Assembly (NCBI GenBank): GCA_965229715.1
Contig: CBDDJL010000002.1
Coordinates: 2,170,001-2,234,000, forward strand
DNA: 64,000 nt
From: JAVJST01 sp965229715
GTDB taxonomy: Bacteria; Pseudomonadota; Alphaproteobacteria; Rhodospirillales; Casp-alpha2
Direction: 5' to 3'
Shown here: in pieces, positions 17,625-25,855 of the stretch
Numbering within the stretch: the stretch's first letter is position 1
Layout of the letters: each line of letters starts with the position of its first letter
The notes under the pieces: generated by a model
Seen by the model: only the letters and a program-made list of their open reading frames with translations
Told to the model about the DNA's origin: nothing
Database searches by the model: none
Program-made: the position numbers and the translations under genes

Positions 17625-18914
17625 TTACTCCGCGGCCTCCTGGGATCCTGCCCGCTTGGCGATGCGATCCTCAATCTCGCCCCGGAAGCTCCGGATCAGA
17701 CCCTGGATCGGCCACGCCGCGGCGTCGCCCAGCGCACAGATCGTGTGGCCTTCGACCTGACGGGTAACTTCTTCAAGAATATCAATCTCTTCGACGCGAG
17801 CATTGCCCTCGCACATACGCTCCATAACGCGCCACATCCACCCCGTACCTTCACGGCACGGCGTGCATTGACCGCAGCTTTCATGCTTGTAGAACGCCGA
17901 AAGCCGTGTGATTGCGCGGACGATGTCGGTCGATTTGTCCATGACCATGACCGCCGCCGTGCCGAGGCCCGACTTCACTTCCTTGAGCGAATCGAAATCC
18001 ATCAGGATCGAATCGCACGTCGGCTTTGGCAGGCACGGTACCGACGCACCGCCCGGAATGATCGCCAAGAGGTTGTCCCAGCCGCCGGTCACGCCACCGG
18101 CGTGTTTCTCAATCAGTTCTCGCAGCGGGATGCCCATCTCTTCCTCAACGGTGCACGGCGTGTTGACGTGCCCGGAGATGTTGAAGAGTTTGGTACCCGT
18201 GTTGTTCGGACGACCGAGCCCGGCGAACCATTCGTGACCGCGGCGCAGGATTTCCGGCACCACGGCGATGCTTTCCACATTGTTGACCGTCGTCGGACAG
18301 CCCCAAACGCCGACATTCGCCGGAAACGGCGGCTTTAGGCGCGGCTGACCCTTCTTGCCTTCAAGACTTTCGATCAGTGCCGATTCTTCGCCGCAGATGT
18401 AAGCGCCGGCGCCGAGGTGAAGGTAGAAATCGAAATGCCAGCCGCTGCCGGATGCGTTGGGGCCGATCAATCCGGCGGCGTAGGCTTCGTCGACAGCGCG
18501 CTGTAGCGCTTCGGCCTCGCGGCGGAACTCGCCCCGGATGTAGCAATAACAGGCATGTGCGCCGATGGCGAAACTGGCGATCAGCGCACCCTCGATCAGC
18601 TTATGCGGTTCATGGCGCATGATCTCCCGGTCCTTGCAGGTGCCGGGTTCGCCTTCATCGGCATTGATCACGAGATAATGCGGCCGGTCGCCGACCTCCT
18701 TGGGCATGAAGGACCATTTCATCCCGGTCGAGAAACCGGCGCCGCCACGGCCGCGAAGGCCTGATTCCTTGACCTGTTCGATGATCTTGTCTCGGCCCAG
18801 CGCAATCAGGTTGCCGGTGCCGTCCCAATCGCCGCGCGCCTGTGCGCCGGCGAGCGTCAATTCGTGCATGCCATAGATGTTGGTGAAGATGCGGTCCTGA
18901 TCTTTCAACGTCAT
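17625..18914 (-). CDS. nuoF: NADH-quinone oxidoreductase subunit F (NADH/FMN site)
   Basis: Takes hydride from NADH onto FMN and passes electrons to cluster N3. The FMN/NADH loops are GLRGRGGAGFSTGMKW near residue 55 and GAGAYICGEESALIESLEGK near residue 170. The N3 cluster ligands begin in ESCGQCTPCREGTGW near residue 345, with the fourth Cys near HTICALGDAAAWP. Length 429 is standard. Its ATG overlaps the nuoE stop by four bases. Confidence 0.97.
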   Translation of the reverse strand: MTLKDQDRIFTNIYGMHELTLAGAQARGDWDGTGNLIALGRDKIIEQVKESGLRGRGGAGFSTGMKWSFMPKEVGDRPHYLVINADEGEPGTCKDREIMRHEPHKLIEGALIASFAIGAHACYCYIRGEFRREAEALQRAVDEAYAAGLIGPNASGSGWHFDFYLHLGAGAYICGEESALIESLEGKKGQPRLKPPFPANVGVWGCPTTVNNVESIAVVPEILRRGHEWFAGLGRPNNTGTKLFNISGHVNTPCTVEEEMGIPLRELIEKHAGGVTGGWDNLLAIIPGGASVPCLPKPTCDSILMDFDSLKEVKSGLGTAAVMVMDKSTDIVRAITRLSAFYKHESCGQCTPCREGTGWMWRVMERMCEGNARVEEIDILEEVTRQVEGHTICALGDAAAWPIQGLIRSFRGEIEDRIAKRAGSQEAAE

Positions 18915-19522
18915 GCGCTCTCCCCGTCTTTACCGGTGAGGCACGTCAAACCCGTGACCGGCTCGCAGCTGCGGCGGCCGTTCTGCGGCCCCGGCGTCGG
19001 TTCTTCACCGTTCTTGAGCGCGTTGAGAATAGCTTCGGTGCTCTCTTCGGTGAGATCCTCGTAGTAGTCATCGTTGATCTGAATCATCGGCGCATTGACG
19101 CATGCCCCGAGACATTCGACCTCGGAAAGCGTGAACGTACCGTCATCGCTGGTCTCACCCCAGTTCAGTCCCGTCGCCTTCTTGCAGGCGCCTGCAATGC
19201 CGTCCGAACCGCGCAGCCAGCACGGCAGGTTCGTGCAGACCTGTACGTGAAAGCGCCCGATCGGCTTGTGATTGTACATGGTGTAAAACGTTGCGACTTC
19301 GTAGACGCCGATCGCCGGCATCGAGAGCATGTCAGCGATGTAATCCATGGAGGCCCGGGTCAACCACCCGCCATTCTGACGCTGTGCGATGTCGAGCAGC
19401 GGCATTACGGCGCTTTGCTGGCGGCCCGCGGGATACTTGGCGATGATCGCTTGCGCGGCCGCCATGTTGTCGTCGGAAAATGCGAACGATGTCGCTTCGT
19501 CATGCATGGTGTCTCCGCTCAT
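18911..19522 (-). CDS. nuoE: NADH-quinone oxidoreductase subunit E
   Basis: Carries the [2Fe-2S] cluster N1a next to the FMN site. Ligand motifs are QVCTNLPCWLRGSD and EVECLGACVNAPMIQIND. The four-helix N-terminal part (RQQSAVMPLLDIAQRQNGGW) is also typical. The start MSGDTMHDE is chosen because its ATG overlaps the nuoD stop by four bases; the frame stays open far upstream, but only as out-of-frame nuoD sequence. The tail after about residue 170 ends in a Cys-containing extension (RRSCEPVTGLTCLTG) beyond the cluster domain. Confidence 0.95.
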   Translation of the reverse strand: MSGDTMHDEATSFAFSDDNMAAAQAIIAKYPAGRQQSAVMPLLDIAQRQNGGWLTRASMDYIADMLSMPAIGVYEVATFYTMYNHKPIGRFHVQVCTNLPCWLRGSDGIAGACKKATGLNWGETSDDGTFTLSEVECLGACVNAPMIQINDDYYEDLTEESTEAILNALKNGEEPTPGPQNGRRSCEPVTGLTCLTGKDGESA

Positions 19523-20697
19523 CGGTCGACCTCGCCGAAAACGATATCGATGGAACCGATATTGGCAACCACGTCGGCCAGCATGTGTCCCTTGGAAAGC
19601 ATTTCCGTCGCCTGCAAATGGGCGAAGCCCGGCGCGCGGATCTTGCAGCGGTAAGGCTTGTTGGTTCCGTCCGAGACCAGATACACGCCGAACTCGCCCT
19701 TCGGCGCCTCGACGGCGGTGTACGTCTCGCCCGCCGGCACGCGGTAGCCCTCCGTGTAGAGCTTGAAGTGATGAATCAACGCTTCCATCGAGTGCTTCAT
19801 GTCGCCGCGGGACGGCGGCGCGATCTTGTTGTCCTTGGTCTTTACCGGGCCGCCCGGCAGGTTCTCGATGCACTGACGGATGATCTTGAGGCTTTCACGC
19901 ATTTCCACCATGCGAACGAGATAGCGGTCGTAGCAATCGCCGGCCTTGCCGACAGGAATGTCGAAATCGATTTTGTCGTAAACGTCGTAAGGCTGCGCCT
20001 TGCGCAAATCCCAGGCGATGCCGGATGCCCGCAGGTTCGGTCCCGTGAAGCCCCAGTCGAATGCCTGTTCTTCCGAAACGACGCCGATATCGACCGTGCG
20101 TTGTTTGAAGATACGGTTCTCGGTCAACAGTCCCTCGAAATCGTCGAGGAATGCCGGGAACGTATCCGCCCATTCCATAATGTCTTCGGCGAGTCCGGCG
20201 GGCATGTCCTGGCTGACGCCGCCCGGTCGGAAATACGCCATGTGAAGGCGTGCGCCGCAGACGCGCTCGCAAAACTCCATCAGGCGTTCGCGATGCTCGA
20301 ACGCCCATAGCATCGGCGTCATGGCGCCGACATCCATGGCGAACGCCGTGATATTAAGGATGTGATTCAGGATGCGGCCGATCTCGGCATAGAGAACGCG
20401 CACGTACTGACCGCGCGGCGGCACCTCGATACCGAGCAATTTTTCGGTTGCCAAGGCGAACGCATGTTCCTGGTTTTGCGGTGCCACGTAATCGAGCCGG
20501 TCGAAGTACGGAACGGCCTGGATGTAGGTCTTGTACTCGATCAGCTTCTCGGTGCCGCGATGCAGCAGTCCGATGTGCGGGTCGGCGCGCTCGACAATTT
20601 CACCGTCCATTTCGAGTACGAGGCGCAGCACACCGTGGGCTGCCGGGTGCTGTGGGCCGAAATTGAGATTGAAATTCTTGATCGCTGTCTCGGCCAT
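19519..20697 (-). CDS. nuoD: NADH-quinone oxidoreductase subunit D
   Basis: The 49-kDa-type subunit forming most of the quinone-reduction pocket, related to the large subunit of NiFe hydrogenases but without the metal site. Marks are FGPQHPAAHGVLRLVLEMDG (the loop with the quinone-site His), HRGTEKLIEYKTYIQAVPYF and the C-terminal IVFGEVDR. It is separate from nuoC, not fused as in E. coli. It shares one base with the nuoC stop and overlaps nuoE by four bases. Confidence 0.97.
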   Translation of the reverse strand: MAETAIKNFNLNFGPQHPAAHGVLRLVLEMDGEIVERADPHIGLLHRGTEKLIEYKTYIQAVPYFDRLDYVAPQNQEHAFALATEKLLGIEVPPRGQYVRVLYAEIGRILNHILNITAFAMDVGAMTPMLWAFEHRERLMEFCERVCGARLHMAYFRPGGVSQDMPAGLAEDIMEWADTFPAFLDDFEGLLTENRIFKQRTVDIGVVSEEQAFDWGFTGPNLRASGIAWDLRKAQPYDVYDKIDFDIPVGKAGDCYDRYLVRMVEMRESLKIIRQCIENLPGGPVKTKDNKIAPPSRGDMKHSMEALIHHFKLYTEGYRVPAGETYTAVEAPKGEFGVYLVSDGTNKPYRCKIRAPGFAHLQATEMLSKGHMLADVVANIGSIDIVFGEVDR

Positions 20698-21335
20698 CAG
20701 GCAGCGCCCTCCTGATCGTCCGTTTTCTCGGCCTTCTCGTCGCCTTCAAGGCGATTGGGCAGCCCCTCCCATGGGCTCAGGAAGTCGAACGTGCGGAAAT
20801 CCTGGGTCAGGCGAACCGGTTCGTAAACCACCCGCTTCTGTTCGTCGTCGTAACGAACCTCGACATAGCCCGTAAGCGGGAAGTCCTTGCGGAGCGGATG
20901 GCCCTCGAAGCCGTAGTCGGTCAGAAGGCGGCGCAAATCCGGGTGATCGGAAAAATAAACGCCATAGAGATCCCATGTCTCGCGTTCGAACCAGTTGGCG
21001 GTCGAGAACACATCAGCGACGGAGGGAACGGCATCGCCCTCGCCCGCCCGTACTTTTACTCGCACCCGCATGTTGTGGGGCAGGCTCAGCAGATTGTAGA
21101 CGATCTCGAAGCGTTCCGGATCTTCCGGGTAATCGACGCCGCAGATATCGACGAGAATCCGGAACCGGCAGTTGATATCATCACGTAGGAACGTGAGAAC
21201 CTTGACGATATCGTCACGCCGGGCATCGACCATCAATTCGCCCAAGTGGATACGGGTTCGTTCGACCGCGTCCGGCAGTGCCGTAGCGATTAATTCGCCC
21301 AGATCGTCGAGTGCCGAGTCCATGTTCGCGTTCAA
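20697..21335 (-). CDS. nuoC: NADH-quinone oxidoreductase subunit C
   Basis: The 30-kDa-type scaffold subunit of the peripheral arm, without cofactors. The family signature is in NWFERETWDLYGVYFSDHPD and YGFEGHPLRKDFPLTGYVE. Residues after about 190 are a charged tail (EGDEKAEKTDDQEGAA) that is usually variable. Length is 212 residues. The gene follows nuoB after a 38-base gap, the largest between nuoA and nuoG. Confidence 0.97.
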   Translation of the reverse strand: MNANMDSALDDLGELIATALPDAVERTRIHLGELMVDARRDDIVKVLTFLRDDINCRFRILVDICGVDYPEDPERFEIVYNLLSLPHNMRVRVKVRAGEGDAVPSVADVFSTANWFERETWDLYGVYFSDHPDLRRLLTDYGFEGHPLRKDFPLTGYVEVRYDDEQKRVVYEPVRLTQDFRTFDFLSPWEGLPNRLEGDEKAEKTDDQEGAA

Positions 21336-21373
21336 GCCCCTCTTTCTGTCCGCGTTCGCCGTTTAGCCGGCGT

Positions 21374-21934
21374 TCAGCGCCAGAGCGTCCCCGTACGCTT
21401 GATCTTTTTCTGCAGCTGCATGACGCCATAAACCAGAGCCTCCGCCGTCGGCGGACAGCCAGGAACGTAAACATCGACAGGTACCACCCTGTCGCAGCCG
21501 CGAACCACTGAGTACGAGTAATGATAATAGCCGCCGCCGTTTGCGCAGGATCCCATGGAGATCACGTAGCGCGGCTCCGCCATCTGATCGTAAACTTTGC
21601 GGAAAGCCGGGGCCATCTTGTTGGTCAGTGTACCGGCGACAATGATCACGTCGGATTGCCGGGGACTCGGTCGCGGCACGACGCCGAAGCGATCGAGATC
21701 GTATCGGCTCATGTATGCGTGAATCATTTCGACGGCGCAGCACGCCAGGCCGAACGTCATCGGCCACAGGGACCCCGTTCGCGCCCAGTTGACCAGTTTG
21801 TCGAGGTTGGCAACCACGAAACCGCGATCCGTGAGTTCGCCGGTAACACGGCGCAACAGTTCGTCCTGCTCGACCCCCGGGGCCAGGGGGGTCATGCCGC
21901 CGTTCGTCGCCGATGCGTTGGTCTCTACTCCCAT
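21374..21934 (-). CDS. nuoB: NADH-quinone oxidoreductase subunit B (cluster N2)
   Basis: Holds the terminal 4Fe-4S cluster N2 that reduces quinone. Ligands are the adjacent Cys pair in GLACCAVEMIH, the Cys in SMGSCANGGGYYHYS and the Cys in VPGCPPTAEAL. The start at 21934 (MGVETNASATNG) has GGAAGGGAG upstream and overlaps nuoA by ten bases. An ATG seven codons earlier has no ribosome site and a 31-base overlap, so it is less likely. Length from the chosen start is 186 residues. Confidence 0.96.
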   Translation of the reverse strand: MGVETNASATNGGMTPLAPGVEQDELLRRVTGELTDRGFVVANLDKLVNWARTGSLWPMTFGLACCAVEMIHAYMSRYDLDRFGVVPRPSPRQSDVIIVAGTLTNKMAPAFRKVYDQMAEPRYVISMGSCANGGGYYHYSYSVVRGCDRVVPVDVYVPGCPPTAEALVYGVMQLQKKIKRTGTLWR

Positions 21935-22290
21935 TCCAGCGCTCCCTTCCGCCATTCATAAACGAACCCGACTGTCAGAATGCCGAGGAACACCATCATC
22001 GACCAGAAGCCGAAGACGCCGATGTTGCCGAGCGAAATCGCCCAAGGGAACAGAAAAGCGACTTCGAGATCGAAGATGATGAACAGGATGGCGACGAGAT
22101 AGAAACGGACGTCAAACTTGTTACGCGCGTCGGTAAACGCCTCGAAGCCGCATTCGTACGCCGATGTCTTTTCGCTGTCGGGCCGTTGGCTGGCGACAAT
22201 CAGGGAGCCTGCAACGGCGACCCCGGCGATGGCAGTGGCGATACCGAGGAAGATCAGGATGGGCAGGTATTCGAGCAGTAACGCTTCCAT
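21925..22290 (-). CDS. nuoA: NADH-quinone oxidoreductase subunit A
   Basis: Three-helix membrane subunit at the hinge of complex I and first gene of the nuo run. The conserved loop is TSAYECGFEAFTDARNKFDV, with the Cys that is exposed in the deactive enzyme of mitochondria, followed by FYLVAILFIIFDLEVAFLFP. The start MEALLLEYLP has TAGGA eight bases upstream; an ATG three codons earlier would overlap that site. tRNA-Asp lies 39 bases upstream. Confidence 0.96.
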   Translation of the reverse strand: MEALLLEYLPILIFLGIATAIAGVAVAGSLIVASQRPDSEKTSAYECGFEAFTDARNKFDVRFYLVAILFIIFDLEVAFLFPWAISLGNIGVFGFWSMMVFLGILTVGFVYEWRKGALEWE

Positions 22291-22329
22291 AGCTGACATC
22301 CTACGTTACGTCGGACGCGGATGCCAGAG

Positions 22330-22406
<77 letters not shown>

Positions 22407-22525
22407 GTGGCAACGACATGCTCCCGACCGGGAGAGCTTGGTGTAGACCACGCCCGGAAGGAGTGTCAAGCACTGCACAGTGCCTGAAAAAGAAAAGAAA
22501 TTCGCACCGAAATGCCAAGCGTTTG

Positions 22526-22601
22526 TGGTGGGCGATGACAGGCTCGAACTGCCGACATTCACGGTGTAAACGTGACGCTCTACCAACTGAGCTAATCGCC
22601 C
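22526..22601 (-). tRNA. tRNA-Val (anticodon TAC)
   Basis: Minus strand: acceptor GGGCGAT pairs with ATCGCCC, discriminator A, encoded CCA. The anticodon loop reads GTTTACAC with anticodon TAC, and the T-arm has AGTTCGAGCC. The length is 76 bases. It lies 119 bases upstream of tRNA-Asp and downstream of the hupB terminator, so the tRNA pair probably has its own promoter in 22602-22690. Confidence 0.97.
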
Positions 22602-22691
22602 TTCACAAACCCGCCTCATGGGTCGCTTTGGGCGGAATGTGGTCCAATTCATGGGGTGACGCAAGGCCGGTTTCGAGCGATGCGGCCGGCC

Positions 22692-22726
22692 CAAACGAAA
22701 ACCGGCCGCCCGTTGGGGCGGCCGGT
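22692..22726 (-). terminator. Rho-independent terminator of hupB
   Basis: Read on the minus strand, a perfect 11-bp stem (ACCGGCCGCCC with GGGCGGCCGGT, loop of four) is followed by TTTTCGTTTG. It begins 22 bases after the hupB stop and isolates hupB from the tRNA-nuo unit. Confidence 0.88.
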
Positions 22727-22748
22727 CATCGTGTCTATCGGGAAGCGA

Positions 22749-23021
22749 TCAGTTGACCGCGTCCTTAAGGCCTTTGCCGGCCTTGAACTTCGGCTGGCGA
22801 GACGCCGGGATCTGGATGGTGGCACCAGTCCGCGGATTGCGGCCCGTGGTCGCCTTGCGATTGGCGACACTGAATGTGCCGAAGCCAACGAGGCGGACTT
22901 CTCCGCCGCCCTGCAGCGACGAGGTGATGGAATCGAAGACAGCGTCGACGGCCTTGGCGGCGTCGGTTTTCGAAAGCCCTGTGCTGGAAGCAACAGCGGC
23001 GACAAGATCGTTCTTATTCAA
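22749..23021 (-). CDS. hupB: HU-family DNA-binding protein
   Basis: Small nucleoid protein that bends and compacts DNA as a dimer. The 90-residue length, N-terminal helices (MNKNDLVAAVASSTGLSKTD) and the beta-arm with GRNPRTGATIQIPASRQPKF are those of HU rather than IHF. The intercalating Pro is in RNPRTG. It is placed downstream of lon, as in many proteobacteria, but separated from it by a strong terminator. A terminator-like hairpin lies in its own leader. Confidence 0.96.
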   Translation of the reverse strand: MNKNDLVAAVASSTGLSKTDAAKAVDAVFDSITSSLQGGGEVRLVGFGTFSVANRKATTGRNPRTGATIQIPASRQPKFKAGKGLKDAVN

Positions 23022-23064
23022 TGGAAGGCCCCCTCTTTCTAAGGTTCAATACAATAGGGACGGT

Positions 23065-23086
23065 CAAAAAACCCGCTCATCGGGTT
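23065..23086 (-). promoter_or_regulatory. Terminator-like hairpin in the hupB leader
   Basis: On the minus strand AACCCG pairs with CGGGTT around a five-base loop, and the stem runs directly into TTTTTTG. It lies 44-65 bases before the hupB start and well after the lon terminator. It could end a short transcript, act as an attenuator, or cap the 5' end of hupB mRNA. Confidence 0.5.
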
Positions 23087-23092
23087 GGCCTG

Positions 23093-23122
23093 AGTCTATG
23101 GGCCGCCCGTTCTTTGCGTCAA
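23093..23122 (-). promoter_or_regulatory. Candidate sigma-70 promoter for hupB
   Basis: Minus strand TTGACG (23117-23122) and TAGACT (23093-23098) are separated by 18 bases. The -35 box is good, the -10 weak. A start site near 23086 would place the leader hairpin at the very 5' end of the mRNA. Confidence 0.35.
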
Positions 23123-23196
23123 CGATGGACAGGGTCGAAAAAGGCGCTGAAGCGCAGAATCCTGCGGTTTTCATAGGCTTAGCCGTTGATTCGATC

Positions 23197-23240
23197 AAAA
23201 AAATACGGGCCCGGCAGCCTCAATAATGCCGCCGGGCCCG
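23197..23240 (-). terminator. Rho-independent terminator of lon
   Basis: Minus strand: CGGGCCCGGC pairs with GCCGGGCCCG (10 bp, loop of 15), then a run of seven T interrupted only by TA next to the stem. It begins 39 bases after the lon stop. Confidence 0.9.
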
Positions 23241-23279
23241 CAGAATTCCGCCGAATCGCGAGAATCGATTCGGTTATCC

Positions 23280-25691
23280 CTAGTGGGTGATAAGGCCGAT
23301 ATCGTCCTCGTCGGCGCCGACCGCCGTGACGGATTCGGCTTCGATCTCGCTCTCTTCATCCCACTCGATGGGGGTCAAAGGCTGCGTCAGCGCGTGTTCG
23401 AGAACCTCGTCGACGCTCGATACGGAGACGATCTCAAGCCCCTTCTTCACGTTGTCGGGGATGTCCGCGAGATCCTTTTCGTTGTCGATCGGGATCAGCA
23501 CCTTGGAAATGCCGCCGCGCAATGCCGCCAGCAGTTTTTCCTTCAGTCCGCCGATCGGCAACACGCGGCCACGCAACGTGATTTCGCCGGTCATGGCGAT
23601 GTCCTTGTTGATGGGAACGCCCGTCAATACGGAAACGATCGAGGTCACCATCCCGACACCGGCAGAAGGGCCGTCCTTCGGTGTCGCGCCTTCGGGCACG
23701 TGAACGTGAATGTCCTTCTTCGAGAACACCGTCGGCTTGATGCCGAACACGGTTGCCCGGGACTGCACGTAAGAACGCGCGGCCTGGATCGATTCCGTCA
23801 TCACGTCACCGAGTTTGCCGGTAATCGTCATCTTGCCCTTACCCGGCACCATGACCGACTCGATCGACAGCAATTCCCCGCCGACTTCGGTCCATGCGAG
23901 ACCGGTGACGACGCCGACGAGGCTGTCGGCCTCGACCTCGCCGAAGCGGTATTTGCGGACACCGGCGAACTTGGCGAGGTTGCGGACCGAGACCGTGATG
24001 GTTTCCGCCTCGCCCATCATGATTTCCTTGATCGCCTTGCGCGCCAGATTGGCAAGCTCGCGCTCGAGGTTGCGGACGCCGCTTTCGCGCGTGTAGTAGC
24101 GGATCAGGTCGCGCAACGCGGCGTCGGAGATCGACCATTCGTCGTCTTTCAGGCCGTGCGCCTCGACCTGCTTCGGAATCAGGTGTCGCTTGGCAATTTC
24201 AACCTTTTCGTCCTCGGTATACCCGGCGAGACGAATGATCTCCATGCGATCGAGCAACGGGCCCGGCATGTTCATAGTATTGGCCGTCGTCACGAACATC
24301 ACGTCGGACAGGTCGTAATCGACCTCGAGGTAATGATCGTTGAAGGTCGAGTTCTGTTCGGGATCGAGCACCTCGAGAAGCGCGGACGCCGGGTCGCCCC
24401 GCCAGTCGTTGCCCATCTTGTCGACTTCATCGAGCAGGAACAGCGGGTTTGACGTTTTCGCTTTCTTCATTCCCTGGATGATCTTGCCCGGCATCGATCC
24501 GATATAGGTTCGTCGGTGGCCGCGAATCTCGGACTCGTCGCGAACGCCGCCCAGCGACATGCGCACGAAGTTCCGGCCCGTGGCGCTGGCGATCGACTTG
24601 CCGAGCGACGTTTTGCCGACGCCTGGCGGGCCAACGAGGCACAGGATCGGTCCCTTCAGCTTCTTGGTACGCTGCTGGACCGCGAGATACTCAAGAATGC
24701 GTTCCTTGACCTTCTCAAGGCCGTAGTGATCCGCATCGAGGGTGTCCTGCGCCTTCTTGATGTTCTTTTGGGTGCGGCTCCGCTTCTTCCACGGGATGTT
24801 CAGCATCCAGTCGAGGTAATTCCGAACGACCGTAGCTTCCGCAGACATCGGCGACATCGAGCGCAGCTTCTTGAGCTCCGCCATCGCCTTTTCCTTCGCT
24901 TCGGCGCTCAGCTTGGTCTCGTTGATCTTGTCTTCCAGTTCCTGGGCTTCGTCGCGGCCGTCGTCGGACTCGCCGAGTTCCTTCTGAATGGCCTTCATCT
25001 GCTCATTCAGGTAGTACTCGCGCTGGGTCTTCTCCATCTGGCGCTTGACCCGGTTGCGGATCTTCTTTTCGACCTGCAGTACGCCGATTTCCGACTCCAT
25101 GAAGGCATAGACCCGCTCGAGCCGCTCGATCACGGTCTCGGCTTCGAGCAGTTCCTGCTTTTCCGAAATCTTCAGCGCAAGGTGCGATGCAACCGTATCG
25201 GCAAGCTTGCTGGCTTCCTCGATCTGATTGACCGAGACCAGGGCTTCCGGAGGAATTTTCTTGTTCAGCTTGATGTATTGCTCGAACTGCGTAACCACGG
25301 AACGGCAGAGTGCTTCAAGCTCCTGCTCGTCAAGGTGGCCTTCGTCCATGGCGGCCGCTTCGGCCTGGAAGAACCCCGGATTGTCGACGAAGCTCGTGAT
25401 GCGTGCCCGGTGCGTACCCTCAACGAGCACCTTCACCGTGCCGTCAGGCAGTTTCAAAAGCTGCAGGACCGTCGAAACCGTCCCGACATCGTAGATATCG
25501 CCGGGTTCCGGATCGTCCTGAGCGGCATTTTTCTGGGCAACGAGCAAGATCTGCTTGTCGTCCTTCATCACATCCTCGAGCGCACGGACCGATTTGTCGC
25601 GTCCGACGAACAGCGGCACGATCATGTGCGGAAACACCACAATGTCGCGCAGCGGCAGAACGGGATAAAGGTTCGGATCGGTATCGCTCAT
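23280..25691 (-). CDS. lon: ATP-dependent protease Lon (La)
   Basis: Hexameric cytoplasmic protease for misfolded and regulatory proteins. Domains in order: N-terminal substrate domain (LYPVLPLRDIVVFPHMIVPL), coiled region with QREYYLNEQMKAIQKELGE, AAA+ module with Walker A GPPGVGKTSLGKS near residue 353 and Walker B FLLDEVDKM, and the C-terminal Ser-Lys protease with EGATPKDGPSAGVGM (catalytic Ser) and the Lys in GLKEKLLAALRGG. The start MSDTDPNLYPV gives 803 residues, normal; an upstream GTG adds 12 unlike residues. The 164-base spacer to clpX probably holds its own promoter. Confidence 0.97.
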   Translation of the reverse strand: MSDTDPNLYPVLPLRDIVVFPHMIVPLFVGRDKSVRALEDVMKDDKQILLVAQKNAAQDDPEPGDIYDVGTVSTVLQLLKLPDGTVKVLVEGTHRARITSFVDNPGFFQAEAAAMDEGHLDEQELEALCRSVVTQFEQYIKLNKKIPPEALVSVNQIEEASKLADTVASHLALKISEKQELLEAETVIERLERVYAFMESEIGVLQVEKKIRNRVKRQMEKTQREYYLNEQMKAIQKELGESDDGRDEAQELEDKINETKLSAEAKEKAMAELKKLRSMSPMSAEATVVRNYLDWMLNIPWKKRSRTQKNIKKAQDTLDADHYGLEKVKERILEYLAVQQRTKKLKGPILCLVGPPGVGKTSLGKSIASATGRNFVRMSLGGVRDESEIRGHRRTYIGSMPGKIIQGMKKAKTSNPLFLLDEVDKMGNDWRGDPASALLEVLDPEQNSTFNDHYLEVDYDLSDVMFVTTANTMNMPGPLLDRMEIIRLAGYTEDEKVEIAKRHLIPKQVEAHGLKDDEWSISDAALRDLIRYYTRESGVRNLERELANLARKAIKEIMMGEAETITVSVRNLAKFAGVRKYRFGEVEADSLVGVVTGLAWTEVGGELLSIESVMVPGKGKMTITGKLGDVMTESIQAARSYVQSRATVFGIKPTVFSKKDIHVHVPEGATPKDGPSAGVGMVTSIVSVLTGVPINKDIAMTGEITLRGRVLPIGGLKEKLLAALRGGISKVLIPIDNEKDLADIPDNVKKGLEIVSVSSVDEVLEHALTQPLTPIEWDEESEIEAESVTAVGADEDDIGLITH

Positions 25692-25767
25692 CAGGATATA
25701 TGCCTTGTATCGGGGCGGTGCGCACACCGCGAGAACGGAAACGGCCCCGTTGCGGGGCGCTCCCTAA

Positions 25768-25796
25768 AAGTGGGCTGATTCGGGTCTATATGCAAG
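25768..25796 (-). promoter_or_regulatory. Possible heat-shock (sigma-32-like) promoter of lon
   Basis: Minus strand CTTGCA (25791-25796) and CCCACTT (25768-25774) are 16 bases apart in the clpX-lon spacer. They resemble the CTTGAA/CCCAT-type RpoH elements expected for lon. Only part of each box matches. Confidence 0.25.
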
Positions 25797-25855
25797 GGCA
25801 TGGGCCATAATTCGGCCATGATGCATAAGCTATTGAAATCGATTTCTTTTCTTCG

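Noticed and set aside
25816..25855. GAAATCGATTTC palindrome after clpX as a terminator
   Set aside because: AT-rich self-complementary 12-mer without loop or T-run; too weak to call.
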